The position numbers and the translations under genes were made by a program. Under the pieces are notes generated by a model. That model had not been told where the DNA came from, did not search any database, and saw only the letters and a list, made by a program, of their open reading frames with translations. This document shows, one piece after another, positions 13,417 to 20,899 of a stretch of DNA of 23,109 nt. The stretch covers positions 1-23,109 of the forward strand of contig DASSLY010000011.1 of NCBI GenBank assembly GCA_035689185.1. Reading direction: 5' to 3'. How positions within the stretch are numbered: position 1 is the first letter of the stretch; every line of letters begins with the position of its first letter. Origin of the DNA: DASSLY01 sp035689185. Its GTDB lineage: Bacteria; Actinomycetota; Actinomycetes; Actinomycetales; Dermatophilaceae.

Positions 13417-14404
13417 GGAACGGCAGGGTCGCCACGTACGCAGCTCCCGCCACCAGCCCGGCGCCCGGGAAGGTGAAGACCCACGCGCCGACGATGTTCT
13501 TGGCAACCCCCCAGCGCACCGCGGACAGTCGCCGGGTGGCCCCGACGCCCATGATCGCCGAGGTGATCGTGTGCGTGGTGGAGATGGGCGCGGCGAAGGC
13601 GAGCCCCGCGACATACAGGATCGAGGCGGCGGTGGCCTCGGCGGCGAACCCCTGCGGCGGGTCCAGGTGGATGATCTTGCGCCCCAGTGTCCGCATGATG
13701 CGCCAGCCGCCGGAGTAGGTGCCGGCCGAGATCACCAGCGCGGTCAGCACCTTCACCCACCAAGGGATCGAGCTGCCCTGGTGGTAGCCGCCCACGGAGA
13801 GCGCGAGGACGACGATGCCCATCGTCTTGGCCGCGTCCTGCAACCCGTGCCCCAGCGCCATCGCGGCCGCCGAGACGGTCTGGGCGGTCCGGAAGCCCCG
13901 GGAGACCTTGCCCGGGTGGGTGCCCCGGAACAGCCACAGGATCGCCGTCATCACCAGGAACCCCAGCGCGATGCCGGCCAGCGGCGAGACGAGCATCGGG
14001 ATGACGACCTTGTTCAGGATGCCGTCCCACAGGACCGTGGTCCCGGCGGCCAGCGAGGCGCCGCCCATGCCGCCGATCAGGGCGTGGGAGGAGGACGAGG
14101 GCAGGCCGTACCACCAGGTCAGCAGGTTCCAGCCGATGGCCCCGACCAGCGCCGTACCGACGATGAACAGGCCCTCCGTCCCGCTCGGCGGCGCGATGAT
14201 GCCCGACCCGACCGTCTTGGCCACCCCTTCGCCGAGGAAGGCCCCGACCATGTTGAAGACCGCGGCCATGACCAGCGCGATGCGCGGGGTCAGCGCCCGG
14301 GTGGACACCGATGTCGCGATGGCGTTGGCAGCGTCGTGGAAGCCGTTGGTGTAGTTGAAGCCCATCGCCAAGGTGATGACGAGGGCAACAGGCAGCCACT
14401 CCAC
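13412..14404 (-). CDS. pit: Low-affinity inorganic phosphate transporter (PiT family)
   Basis: Cation-coupled phosphate (or metal-phosphate) importer in the membrane. Seen: 330 residues, about ten spans, with the PiT signature in both halves: MGFNYTNGFHDAANAIATSV near residue 15-33 and ALGHGLQDAAKTMGIVVLA near 190. Other conserved parts are WWYGLPSSSSHALIGGMGG and APISTTHTITSAIMGVGAT. The start is GTG at 14404, directly abutting the stop of the DUF47 gene (14405), so translation of the two is probably coupled. It converges with pstB. Family knowledge: arsenate enters cells mostly through Pit-type carriers, which bears on the ars cluster upstream. Confidence 0.94.
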   Translation of the reverse strand: MEWLPVALVITLAMGFNYTNGFHDAANAIATSVSTRALTPRIALVMAAVFNMVGAFLGEGVAKTVGSGIIAPPSGTEGLFIVGTALVGAIGWNLLTWWYGLPSSSSHALIGGMGGASLAAGTTVLWDGILNKVVIPMLVSPLAGIALGFLVMTAILWLFRGTHPGKVSRGFRTAQTVSAAAMALGHGLQDAAKTMGIVVLALSVGGYHQGSSIPWWVKVLTALVISAGTYSGGWRIMRTLGRKIIHLDPPQGFAAEATAASILYVAGLAFAAPISTTHTITSAIMGVGATRRLSAVRWGVAKNIVGAWVFTFPGAGLVAGAAYVATLPFR

Positions 14405-15025
14405 TCAGGACTCCTTGACCGCGATGCTCTCAACGGTGTTGGCGACCGTCTCGAACGCGTCAGCGGCCGCCTCCAGCTCGTCGATGACCTCCTTGAGCTT
14501 CATCACGGTGATCGCGTCGTTGCCGTCGTTGAACAGCTCGGCCAGCAGCCGGCGGTAGATCTGGTCGGCCTGGTTCTCCAGCCGGTTGATCTCGATCCAG
14601 TACTCCGACAGGTCCTTCATCGAGCGCAGACGCGGCATGGCCTCGGCGGTGAGCTCGGCCATCCGGGCCAGCACGTCCACCTGACCCGAGATCCCGGCTG
14701 GCAGGTCCCCGATCCGGTATAGCACGATCAGGTCGACAGCTGCCTCCATCAGGTCGACGCAGTCGTCGAGGTTGGACGCCAGGTTGTAGATGTCTTCCCG
14801 GTCGAACGGGGTGATGAAGGAGGAGTTGACCTTGCGCATGATGGCGTGCGTCGACTCGTCCGCCGCGTGCTCGATCTCACGCATGCGGGTCGCGACCGCG
14901 TCGCGCTCGCTGTTCGCCACACCCAGCAGCGTGGTCAGCTCGCGGGCGGCCGCGACGAGGTGGCCGGCGGACTCTGCGAACAGGGCGAAGAAGCCGGTCT
15001 CTTGGGGGGTGAGGCGAATGCCCAC
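14405..15025 (-). CDS. DUF47 / PhoU-like regulator partner of Pit
   Basis: Seen: 206 residues, almost wholly helical, with a PhoU-like heptad layout: RLTPQETGFFALFAESAGHL, EIEHAADESTHAIMRKVNSS, FITPFDREDIYNLASNLDDC and LENQADQIYRRLLAELFND. The E-x3-D motifs (EIEHAAD, ENQAD, SNLDD) are those that bind metals in PhoU-like bundles. Family knowledge: DUF47 proteins are nearly always encoded next to pit genes and modulate Pit activity. The start is GTG at 15025 with GGAG 7 nt upstream. Pit follows with no gap. An inverted repeat and a TAGCAT -10 lie upstream. There is no phoU gene in the pst operon itself, so this may be the nearest PhoU-like protein; that point is inference. Confidence 0.9.
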   Translation of the reverse strand: MGIRLTPQETGFFALFAESAGHLVAAARELTTLLGVANSERDAVATRMREIEHAADESTHAIMRKVNSSFITPFDREDIYNLASNLDDCVDLMEAAVDLIVLYRIGDLPAGISGQVDVLARMAELTAEAMPRLRSMKDLSEYWIEINRLENQADQIYRRLLAELFNDGNDAITVMKLKEVIDELEAAADAFETVANTVESIAVKES

Positions 15026-15061
15026 GGTCGGACTCCGGTCATCGGGAAGGTGGCCGAACCG

Positions 15062-15067
15062 ATGCTA
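15062..15067 (-). promoter_or_regulatory. -10 element (TAGCAT) for the DUF47-pit operon
   Basis: TAGCAT on the minus strand matches TANNNT and lies 37 nt before the GTG at 15025. The leader would be about 30 nt and includes the GGAG ribosome site. Confidence 0.5.
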
Positions 15068-15080
15068 GGGGCTCGGCCAC

Positions 15081-15105
15081 GGCGAACGGCAACTTCGCGT
15101 TCACC
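15081..15105. promoter_or_regulatory. Inverted repeat upstream of DUF47-pit
   Basis: GGCGAACG (15081-15088) faces CGTTCACC (15098-15105) with a 9-nt spacer; one of eight positions is mismatched. The right arm holds GTTCACC, the PHO-box core, but on the opposite strand and without an 11-nt neighbour. The dyad covers the -35 area of the minus-strand promoter. It might be an operator; the identity of its regulator is unknown. Confidence 0.4.
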
Positions 15106-15136
15106 CAGACGTGGCCCGGTATGCGGCCAGGCTGGC

Positions 15137-15367
15137 TCAGCCTTGGCTGTCGCCGGCGGACTCGGGCTGGGAATCGAGCGTGCTGGGCGGCTCGGCCGGT
15201 GTCGTGTCACCGTTGTGCTCGTGGACAGGCGCCAAACCCAGCAGCCGGTCAATCTCGTCCTGCGGGAGCCGGCCCTCGCTGGAAGTTGCCGCGACGACGA
15301 GGTCGCCGACGAGCTCGATCTCCGACTGGAGCTCGTCGTCGGTGAGATTGTCACCGTGGCCGGACAT
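15137..15367 (-). CDS. Small acidic protein of unknown function (76 aa)
   Basis: Seen: 76 residues, MSGHGDNLTDDELQSEIELV followed by GDLVVAATSSEGRLPQDEIDRLLGL, then an acidic, Pro/Ser/Thr-rich tail without structure. The first 45 residues suggest two amphipathic helices with ELxxEIELV and DEIDRLLGL, compatible with a small helical hairpin. No catalytic or metal motif. The ATG at 15367 is favoured because a TAGATT -10 lies exactly 7 nt before it (leaderless start); the open frame goes on to 15811, but through a tandem repeat and without family-like sequence. It is alone in direction behind the DUF47-pit promoter. I recognise only the general look of short conserved actinobacterial proteins; no function can be named. 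Confidence 0.7.
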   Translation of the reverse strand: MSGHGDNLTDDELQSEIELVGDLVVAATSSEGRLPQDEIDRLLGLAPVHEHNGDTTPAEPPSTLDSQPESAGDSQG

Positions 15368-15374
15368 GGTGCCC

Positions 15375-15380
15375 AATCTA
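15375..15380 (-). promoter_or_regulatory. -10 element (TAGATT) for the 76-aa protein
   Basis: TAGATT on the minus strand fits TANNNT and ends 7 nt before the ATG at 15367, consistent with leaderless transcription. No Shine-Dalgarno is present. Confidence 0.55.
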
Positions 15381-15381
15381 C

Positions 15382-15768
15382 GTGTGGGCGACCGACCCCG
15401 TCCGGCGAAGTGAAGAACCGGTCCGGCCGGGCGGCCGGCGGCCGGGCGTACAGCGGCCGGCACGGGCGCTCCGCCGCGACGCGGTCCTCCCGGTGACAGT
15501 CGACGCAGCCCCGGCCGGGTCGGCCGGGTCGGCCGGGTCGGCCGAGTCGGCCGGGTCAGCCGGGTCAGCCGGGTCAACGGACCTGGCCGGTCCAGCCGGG
15601 ACCCCGGTGGGGCTGGATGGGCCAGCGCGGACCTCGGTGGTCGAGCGAGGCGCCTTCGCCCACGGCGGCTGCCAGCGGTGCGGTTGGGTGGGCCCGGGCC
15701 GGCGCTCCCGCGACCGGGCCCGCATCGACGTGTCCGCCCACCGCTGTGGCGTAGGGGATGGCGGTTGA
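15382..15768 (+). CDS. Possible small protein with Gly-Ser-Ala repeat and a CxxCGW motif
   Basis: Seen: an open frame from GTG at 15382 (another GTG in frame at 15493) to TGA at 15766-15768. From about 15610 the codons have almost only G or C in third position, and the protein reads HGGCQRCGWVGPGRR and then IDVSAHRCG, which looks like a small treble-clef or zinc-binding unit (Cys-x2-Cys ... His-x1-Cys). Before it lies a linker of (Ala-Gly-Ser)-type repeats made by the 9-bp tandem repeat at 15511-15573. If real, it is a 92-128 residue protein with a disordered repeat region and a C-terminal Cys/His module. Against it: no ribosome site is seen and the start is uncertain. The third-base pattern favours this frame over the opposite strand, which reads as DPA or TRP repeats. 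Confidence 0.42.
   Translation: MWATDPVRRSEEPVRPGGRRPGVQRPARALRRDAVLPVTVDAAPAGSAGSAGSAESAGSAGSAGSTDLAGPAGTPVGLDGPARTSVVERGAFAHGGCQRCGWVGPGRRSRDRARIDVSAHRCGVGDGG
15511..15573 (+). repeat. 9-bp tandem repeat, seven copies
   Basis: Seven consecutive units of the type TCGGCCGGG (variants CCGGCCGGG, TCGGCCGAG, TCAGCCGGG) run without gaps. As the unit is a multiple of three it stays in frame: in the plus-strand frame it gives Ala-Gly-Ser, and in the minus-strand frames Asp-Pro-Ala or Thr-Arg-Pro. Such arrays change copy number by slippage. Upstream and downstream bases are not repetitive. Confidence 0.9.
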
Positions 15769-15776
15769 GGCGTCGT

Positions 15777-15834
15777 GGCGCGTTTGCCGCGCCGGACCGG
15801 GAGCGCCTCACGGCGCGAGGCCGCTCGTAGCGGC
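15777..15834. terminator. Three hairpins in a row, between convergent genes
   Basis: GGCGCG/CGCGCC (15777-15793, 5-nt loop), GCGCC/GGCGC (15803-15816, 4-nt loop) and GCCGCT/AGCGGC (15820-15834, 3-nt loop) follow one another. All stems are perfect. A fourth, GGGCCG/CGGCCC followed by TTAT, lies at 15903-15916. They fill the gap between the possible gene ending at 15768 and the minus-strand gene ending at 15930. A bidirectional terminator region is the simplest reading; nothing else is seen in this 161-nt gap. Confidence 0.5.
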
Positions 15835-15902
15835 TGATGTTGGAGCCCGGGGCTACCCGGTCCGACGCGCCATCGATCCTAGCCGACGGGTCACCGGCGC
15901 GC

Positions 15903-15918
15903 GGGCCGTGCGGCCCTT
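15903..15918 (+). terminator. Short hairpin followed by TT
   Basis: GGGCCG (15903-15908) and CGGCCC (15911-15916) pair around a 2-nt loop, followed by TTAT. A 7-bp CATCGAT/ATCGATG inverted repeat flanks this part more widely. It is a weak terminator candidate for plus-strand transcription. Confidence 0.35.
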
Positions 15919-15929
15919 ATCGATGCGAG

Positions 15930-16580
15930 CTACAGCAGGTCGTCCTTGCGCCACAGCCGAGCGCAGGCCTGCAGGTCGTCGGCCGTGGTGAGCATCGACG
16001 CGGCCCGGCGGGTCTGGGCCGTGCCGAGCGAGGGGTCGGTGCGCTCCACCTCGTCTGCTCGGTGCGCCCGACCCGCGGAGACGACCCGACAGAAGGCCGC
16101 CGCCCGCTCCAGCGCCACCGCGAGGTCGCCGTCGAAGACCCCGGTGAGGATGGCGTCGGTCAGCTCGCGCAGCTCCTCCGGCCCGGGCGGCTCGGCCACG
16201 CCGGCCACGACGTGGGCCAGGTCGGCGAACTGGACACCGGCACCATAGTCGGCGCTGGCCCCGGCCGGGTCGCGGCGGACCCACTCGCGCAGGGCGTAGA
16301 GCCGCCACAACGCGCCGGGGAGGCTGCGCGCGGGCCGGTCGGCCCACAGCTCGGCCAGCGTGGACAGGCCCAGGTCGTCGACAAGGGAGACCAGGCGGGC
16401 GGTGAGAGCGGGGTCGTCGGCCGCCCGTCCGGTGCGCACGATGACCGCCGCGGTCTCGTGGGCCACCTCGCTGACCCGGGCCGGGTCCAGTGACTCGGCC
16501 CCGCCGGTCGCCTCCATCGCGGCAGGGTCGAGAAACACCGGGCGGTGCGGTTGCGGGCGACCGGGCTGCGCCTCACTCAC
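15930..16580 (-). CDS. Conserved-looking protein of unknown function in the treYZ operon
   Basis: Seen: 216 residues, mainly helical. The middle contains WADRPARSLPGALWRLYALR followed by EWVRRDP, and DLAHVVAGVAEPPGPEELRE; the C-terminal part has AVALERAAAFCRVVSAGRA and ends with ARLWRKDDLL. No signal peptide, span, nucleotide-binding or metal motif is seen. The start is GTG at 16580, with GAGGA 7 nt further upstream. It begins 18 nt after the treZ stop on the same strand, so it is most likely part of treY-treZ. Cotranscription is the only hint of a trehalose-related role. I do not recognise the family; its codon use and base composition are like those of its neighbours. Confidence 0.7.
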   Translation of the reverse strand: MSEAQPGRPQPHRPVFLDPAAMEATGGAESLDPARVSEVAHETAAVIVRTGRAADDPALTARLVSLVDDLGLSTLAELWADRPARSLPGALWRLYALREWVRRDPAGASADYGAGVQFADLAHVVAGVAEPPGPEELRELTDAILTGVFDGDLAVALERAAAFCRVVSAGRAHRADEVERTDPSLGTAQTRRAASMLTTADDLQACARLWRKDDLL

Positions 16581-16598
16581 GCACCGATCCTCGCACGC

Positions 16599-18377
16599 TC
16601 AGCCGACGGTTGAGGGCCCGACGACGGCGGCAGACGCCGCCGGGAGCTTCAGCACGCCGTCCTCGAGCCGGCACAACGGCTCCCACGCCAGCAACAGCAC
16701 CGGCGAGGCGGCGAGCAGCGGCAGCTCCACCGGGACCTCGAGGGCCGACTCGCCGAGGTTGACGAGGACCAGGTGCTCGCCCCGGTGGACGACGACCAGG
16801 CCGGTGTCGGTGTCGTGCTCGACGCGGACCTGGTCCAGAGCTGGGTCGCGCAGGTCAGCCCTGGCCCGGCGCAGCGCCAGCAGCGCGCGGTACCACGCCA
16901 GCATCCGGGAGTGCCGACGCTCCCGCAGCTCCGACCAGGCCAGCCTCGAGCGTTCCACCGTGGCCGGGTCGCCGGGGTCCGGGACGTCCGCCCGGTCCCA
17001 GCCGTGCGAGGCGAACTCGGTGCGCCGTCCCTCGCTGACGGACTCGGCCAGGTCGGGGTCGGTATGGTCGGTGAAGTACTGCCATGGCGTGGAAGCGCCC
17101 CACTCCTCGCCCATGAACAGCATCGGGGTGTACGCGGAGGTCAGCAGCAGGGCGGCGCCGCAGGCGGCCAGGCCGGGGCTCACCAGATGGCACAACCGAT
17201 CCCCGGCCATCCGGTTGCCGACCTGGTCGTGGGTCTGCAGCGAGGCCACGAACCGGAACCCCGGCGTCAGCTCCGGGTCGACCGGCCGGCCGTGCAGTCG
17301 CTCGCGGAAGGAGGACCAGATCCCGTCGTGGAAGAACGGGGTCCGCAGCACCTTGGCCAGCGCGCCGACCGCGGCGAAGTCGGCATAGTAGCCCTGGGTC
17401 TCCCCGGTCAGGGTCGCGTGCAGCCCGTGGTGCACGTCGTCGGCCCACTGCGCGTGGATGCCGAGGCCGGTCCCCGGCCCTTCCGCGGCCGCGCGCGGGG
17501 TCACCGTCCGCGGGTCGTTGCGGTCGGTCTCGGCGATCAGCCAGATCCGCCGGTCGAGCTGCGCAGCTATGGTGTCCACCTCCAGCGACAGCCGCTCCAG
17601 GATCGGCAGCGCCCGGTCGTCGTACAGCTCGTGCACGGCGTCCAGCCGCAGCGCGTCGACGTGGAAGTCGACCACCCACTGCCGCGCGTTGCCGACGACG
17701 AAGTCGCGGACCGGGTCCGACTGGCGCCCGTCGAGGTTGAGGCCCATTCCCCACGGCGTCTCGTACCGCTCGGTGAAGTACGGACCGAACTCACCCAGGT
17801 AGTTCCCGTCCGGTCCCAGGTGGTTGTAGACCACGTCGAGGCACACCGCCAGGCCCAGCCCGTGAGCCGTGTCGACGAACCGTTGGAACGCCTCGGGGCC
17901 GCCGTACGGCTCGTGCACGGCATACAGGTTCACCCCGTCGTAGCCCCAGCCGTGCTGTCCCGGGAACCCGGCCAGCGGGAGCAGCTGCACCATGTCCACC
18001 CCGAGCTCCACCAGGTGCTCCAGCCGTTTGGCCGCGGCGTCGAGGGTGCCCTCGGCGGTGAACGTGCCGACGTGCATCTCGTAGATGACGCAGCCCTCCA
18101 GTTCGACGCCGCGCCAGCCGTCGTCGGTCCAGGCGAACCGCTCCGGGTCGAAGACCGCGGACGGGCCGTGCGGACCCTCCGGCATGCGCATCGCCCTGGG
18201 GTCCGGGCGGGGCTCGCCGCCGTCGAGGGAGAACCGGTATGCGGTGCCCTCCTCGGCCTCGACCTGGGCCCGCCACCAGCCTTGCGCCACGGCTTCCATC
18301 TCGACCCGCTCGCCGTGGATGAGCAGGTCGACCGAGCCGGCGCGCGGCGCCCACACCGTGAGCTCGCGGGGTGTCAC
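16599..18377 (-). CDS. treZ: Malto-oligosyltrehalose trehalohydrolase
   Basis: Releases free trehalose from maltooligosyl-trehalose (cuts the alpha-1,4 bond next to the terminal trehalose). Seen: 592 residues; an N-terminal beta-sandwich (about 1-90, LTVWAPRAGSVDLLIHGERV), then a GH13 TIM barrel with YEMHVGTFTAEGTL, DVVYNHLGPDGNYL, RLDAVHELYD (nucleophile Asp, about residue 246), IAETDRNDPR (acid/base Glu, about 283) and LQTHDQVGNRM (third Asp, about 384), and a C-terminal beta domain. All three catalytic acids are present, and length is normal (about 570-600). The start is GTG at 18377, overlapping the treY stop by 4 nt (GTGA), so it is translationally coupled to treY. Confidence 0.95.
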   Translation of the reverse strand: MTPRELTVWAPRAGSVDLLIHGERVEMEAVAQGWWRAQVEAEEGTAYRFSLDGGEPRPDPRAMRMPEGPHGPSAVFDPERFAWTDDGWRGVELEGCVIYEMHVGTFTAEGTLDAAAKRLEHLVELGVDMVQLLPLAGFPGQHGWGYDGVNLYAVHEPYGGPEAFQRFVDTAHGLGLAVCLDVVYNHLGPDGNYLGEFGPYFTERYETPWGMGLNLDGRQSDPVRDFVVGNARQWVVDFHVDALRLDAVHELYDDRALPILERLSLEVDTIAAQLDRRIWLIAETDRNDPRTVTPRAAAEGPGTGLGIHAQWADDVHHGLHATLTGETQGYYADFAAVGALAKVLRTPFFHDGIWSSFRERLHGRPVDPELTPGFRFVASLQTHDQVGNRMAGDRLCHLVSPGLAACGAALLLTSAYTPMLFMGEEWGASTPWQYFTDHTDPDLAESVSEGRRTEFASHGWDRADVPDPGDPATVERSRLAWSELRERRHSRMLAWYRALLALRRARADLRDPALDQVRVEHDTDTGLVVVHRGEHLVLVNLGESALEVPVELPLLAASPVLLLAWEPLCRLEDGVLKLPAASAAVVGPSTVG

Positions 18378-20794
18378 GACTGCACCAGCACGGCCACGGG
18401 CATCGCGGACAGCACGGCGGCGCAGGGGATCTCGCCGCCCGTGAAACTGCGACTGGTCAGCTCGTCGCGCCAGTCCCCTGGCGGCAGCGCCAGCTTCGCC
18501 TCCCCCCAGCCGCCGCCGGCGGCCAGCCGGAACGGCGCCCGGGTCGCGAGCGCCACCACCCGAGCCTGCCGGCCGATCCGCAGCGCACTGGCGACCCAGC
18601 TGGCCGGTCTGGCGCGGACGAAGCCGAGCAGGTGCTCGGAGTCGGACTGGACCGGCTCGTATGCCGCCCCCTCACCGAAGACAGCCGGGTTGGCCTTGCG
18701 CAGCCGCAGGACCCGCGAGGTCAACAGCAGCTTCTCGTCGTCGAGGTCCTCGGCCGGGTACCCCTCGTCCAGCCGGGCAAGCCGTTGCGTGCGGACGCCG
18801 TAGTCGACCGGGCGGCGGTTGTCCGGGTCGACCAGCGACAGGTCCACCACCTCGCACCCCTGGTAAGTGTCCGGCACGCCCGGCAGGCACAGCTGCAGCA
18901 GCTTGGCGGACAGCGTGGTCGCCCGGACCGCGTCACTGCCGGCGGCCAGCGCGCGTTCGACGGCGCTGCGCATCGGCCCCGGCTCGACCGCCCGGTCGGC
19001 CAGGGCCAGCACCCGCTGCTCGTAGGCCTGGTCGCCGTCGATCCAGGCGGTGAGCTGCTTGGCCTCGCGGACCGCCTTGAGCAGGTAGCCGTGCAATCGT
19101 TCGGTCTCGATGAACCCGGCGCCGACCAGGGTCTGCCAGAGCAGGTGCGCGGTAGCCCGGTCGACCCCGGCCTCGTCCGCGGCGGCATGGAACACCGCCG
19201 AGCAGTCGGCCCAGCTCTTCTCGTCACCGGCGACGGCCAGGATGCGTGCCCGCACGTCCTCGCTGCGCTTGGTGTCGTGGGTGGACAGCGTGGTCATCCC
19301 CCGAGGCCAGTGCTCCTGCTGGTTGACGGCCCAGGCGTGCATCGGCTCGGCCGACGCGTGGTCCACCACGCCCGGCTCCCCACCGACCTCGTTCAGCGCG
19401 GTGAGCCGGTGCCAGCGGTAGAACGTGGTGTCCTCGATCCCCTTGGCCATGACCGGTCCCCATGTCTGCTGCAGCCGCACGGCGAAGTCGACCGCGGCCA
19501 CGCCGTCGTCCTCCTGCGCCGTCGCCAGCTGCGCCAGCAGCTGCAGCTCCGGCGCCAGGTCCGGGCGGGAGGCGACGGCGACGGCATACGCGTCCTGGAT
19601 CCGCGCGCGCGCGAGCGCGGACAGCCGCTCCTCGGGACGGACGTAGGCGCGGTACACCTCGCCCGCGACCAGCAGCTCGACCACTGCCTCGCGCAGCCGC
19701 TCCGGGTCCTGGCCGGGCAGCGCCTCCCGCGCCCGGCGGGTCAGCCGCTCGACCTCCGGGCCGAGGGAGAGCCGGACCACGTGCCGCTTGGCCTGCTCGA
19801 CCGCGCCGGCGACGTCGGGGTCGCCCCCCGCGTCCCGCCAGGTGCGGTCCAGCGTGGCCAGCGGCGCCGGGTCGACCAGCGCGGTCTGCACGACGAACAT
19901 CGCGTCGTAGCCGGTGGTGCCGTCGCAGGCCCAGGAGAGCGGCAGCCGCTCCTCGCCCTCCAAGATCTTCTCCACCCAGATCAGCGTCCCCGGGCGGCTG
20001 GCCTTGCGCAGCTGCTGGAGATAGCCTTCCGGGTCGGCCAGGCCGTCCGGGTGGTCGATGCGGAACCCGTCGATGGTCCCGTCCCTGTTCAGGTCGAGCA
20101 GCAGCCGGTGCGTGGCCTCGAACACCTCCGGCAGCTCCACCCGGACCGCGATGAGCTGGTCCACCTCGAAGAACCGGCGGTAGTTCAGCATCGCGTCGGT
20201 GTCGCGCCAGCTGGCGAGCTGGTAGTGCTGACGCTGCAGAACCTCGGCGACGTCCGCGCCAGGCCCGCCCTCGGTGCCGATCGCCAGCGGGAAGACGTGC
20301 TCGTGGTAGCGGATGACCGGCTCGCCGTCGAGCTCGTCCAGCACCAGCTCGCCGGCCTCGACCGCCTCTGCGAGGCTGCCGCCGAGGATGGGCAGGCCCA
20401 ACCGGCCGCCGCCGGACTTCCAGTCGATGTCGAACCACTGCGCGGTGGCGGCGTCACGGCCCTCCTTGAGCACCTGCCACAGCGGCCGGTTGGCACTCTC
20501 CGGCGCGACCAGGGCCATGTGGTTGGGCACCACGTCCACGACCAGGCCTAGCTCGTGCTCGTGCGCGGCGTTGGCCAGCGACCGCAGCGCAGGCTCGCCG
20601 CCGAGGTCGGTGGCGACCCGGGTGTGATCCAGCACGTCATACCCGTGGGCGGAGCCCGGGACGGCCTGCAGGATCGGCGACAGGTACAGGTGGGAGACGC
20701 CCAGCGAGGCCAGGTAGGGCACCTGCGCCTCGGCGTCGGCGAAGGTGAAGCCGGCGTGCAGCTGAAGCCGGTAGGTGCTGGTGGCCGTGGTCAT
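18374..20794 (-). CDS. treY: Maltooligosyl trehalose synthase
   Basis: Converts the reducing-end glucose pair of maltodextrin from an alpha-1,4 to an alpha,alpha-1,1 link, the first step of the TreY-TreZ route. Seen: 806 residues; the start STYRLQLHAGFTFADAEAQV is typical of TreY; it has LVVDVVPNHMA, FRIDHPDGLADP (nucleophile Asp, about 247), IWVEKILEGEERLP (Glu, about 275), and STHDTKRSEDVRAR (third catalytic Asp). The ATG at 20794 has a strong GGAGGA site 7 nt upstream and fits the family; the open frame adds 19 residues at the N-terminus that are not family-like. TreX (debranching) is not in this window, so branched glycogen would have to be opened by an enzyme encoded elsewhere. Confidence 0.95.
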   Translation of the reverse strand: MTTATSTYRLQLHAGFTFADAEAQVPYLASLGVSHLYLSPILQAVPGSAHGYDVLDHTRVATDLGGEPALRSLANAAHEHELGLVVDVVPNHMALVAPESANRPLWQVLKEGRDAATAQWFDIDWKSGGGRLGLPILGGSLAEAVEAGELVLDELDGEPVIRYHEHVFPLAIGTEGGPGADVAEVLQRQHYQLASWRDTDAMLNYRRFFEVDQLIAVRVELPEVFEATHRLLLDLNRDGTIDGFRIDHPDGLADPEGYLQQLRKASRPGTLIWVEKILEGEERLPLSWACDGTTGYDAMFVVQTALVDPAPLATLDRTWRDAGGDPDVAGAVEQAKRHVVRLSLGPEVERLTRRAREALPGQDPERLREAVVELLVAGEVYRAYVRPEERLSALARARIQDAYAVAVASRPDLAPELQLLAQLATAQEDDGVAAVDFAVRLQQTWGPVMAKGIEDTTFYRWHRLTALNEVGGEPGVVDHASAEPMHAWAVNQQEHWPRGMTTLSTHDTKRSEDVRARILAVAGDEKSWADCSAVFHAAADEAGVDRATAHLLWQTLVGAGFIETERLHGYLLKAVREAKQLTAWIDGDQAYEQRVLALADRAVEPGPMRSAVERALAAGSDAVRATTLSAKLLQLCLPGVPDTYQGCEVVDLSLVDPDNRRPVDYGVRTQRLARLDEGYPAEDLDDEKLLLTSRVLRLRKANPAVFGEGAAYEPVQSDSEHLLGFVRARPASWVASALRIGRQARVVALATRAPFRLAAGGGWGEAKLALPPGDWRDELTSRSFTGGEIPCAAVLSAMPVAVLVQS

Positions 20795-20869
20795 CGCTGG
20801 TCCTCCGGTCCGTGCAGGTGCGGCGGGAGCGCCGGTCTTCGTGTCCCGCACGGCATGCTGCCAAACGCG

Positions 20870-20888
20870 GGCCCCCGGCCGCCGGGCC
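20870..20888 (-). terminator. Hairpin after the helicase gene
   Basis: CCCGG (20874-20878) and CCGGG (20882-20886) pair around a 3-nt loop; outer GGCC bases can add pairs past a bulge. It is located in the 105-nt gap between the helicase stop and the treY start and would stop helicase transcription before treY. There is no T-tract. Confidence 0.4.
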
Positions 20889-20899
20889 GTCTCACCCGC

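Noticed and set aside
15511..15573. CRISPR-like array
   Set aside because: The units are 9 bp, contiguous and without spacers, so this is a simple tandem repeat.
15835..15929. tRNA or small RNA gene
   Set aside because: No cloverleaf can be drawn (no T-arm GTTCRA box or matching acceptor stem); only short hairpins are seen.
16773..20551. Two very long plus-strand frames opposite treZ and treY
   Set aside because: They are mirror frames of well-supported GH13 genes, rich in His/Gln/Arg/Val, with no recognisable domain.
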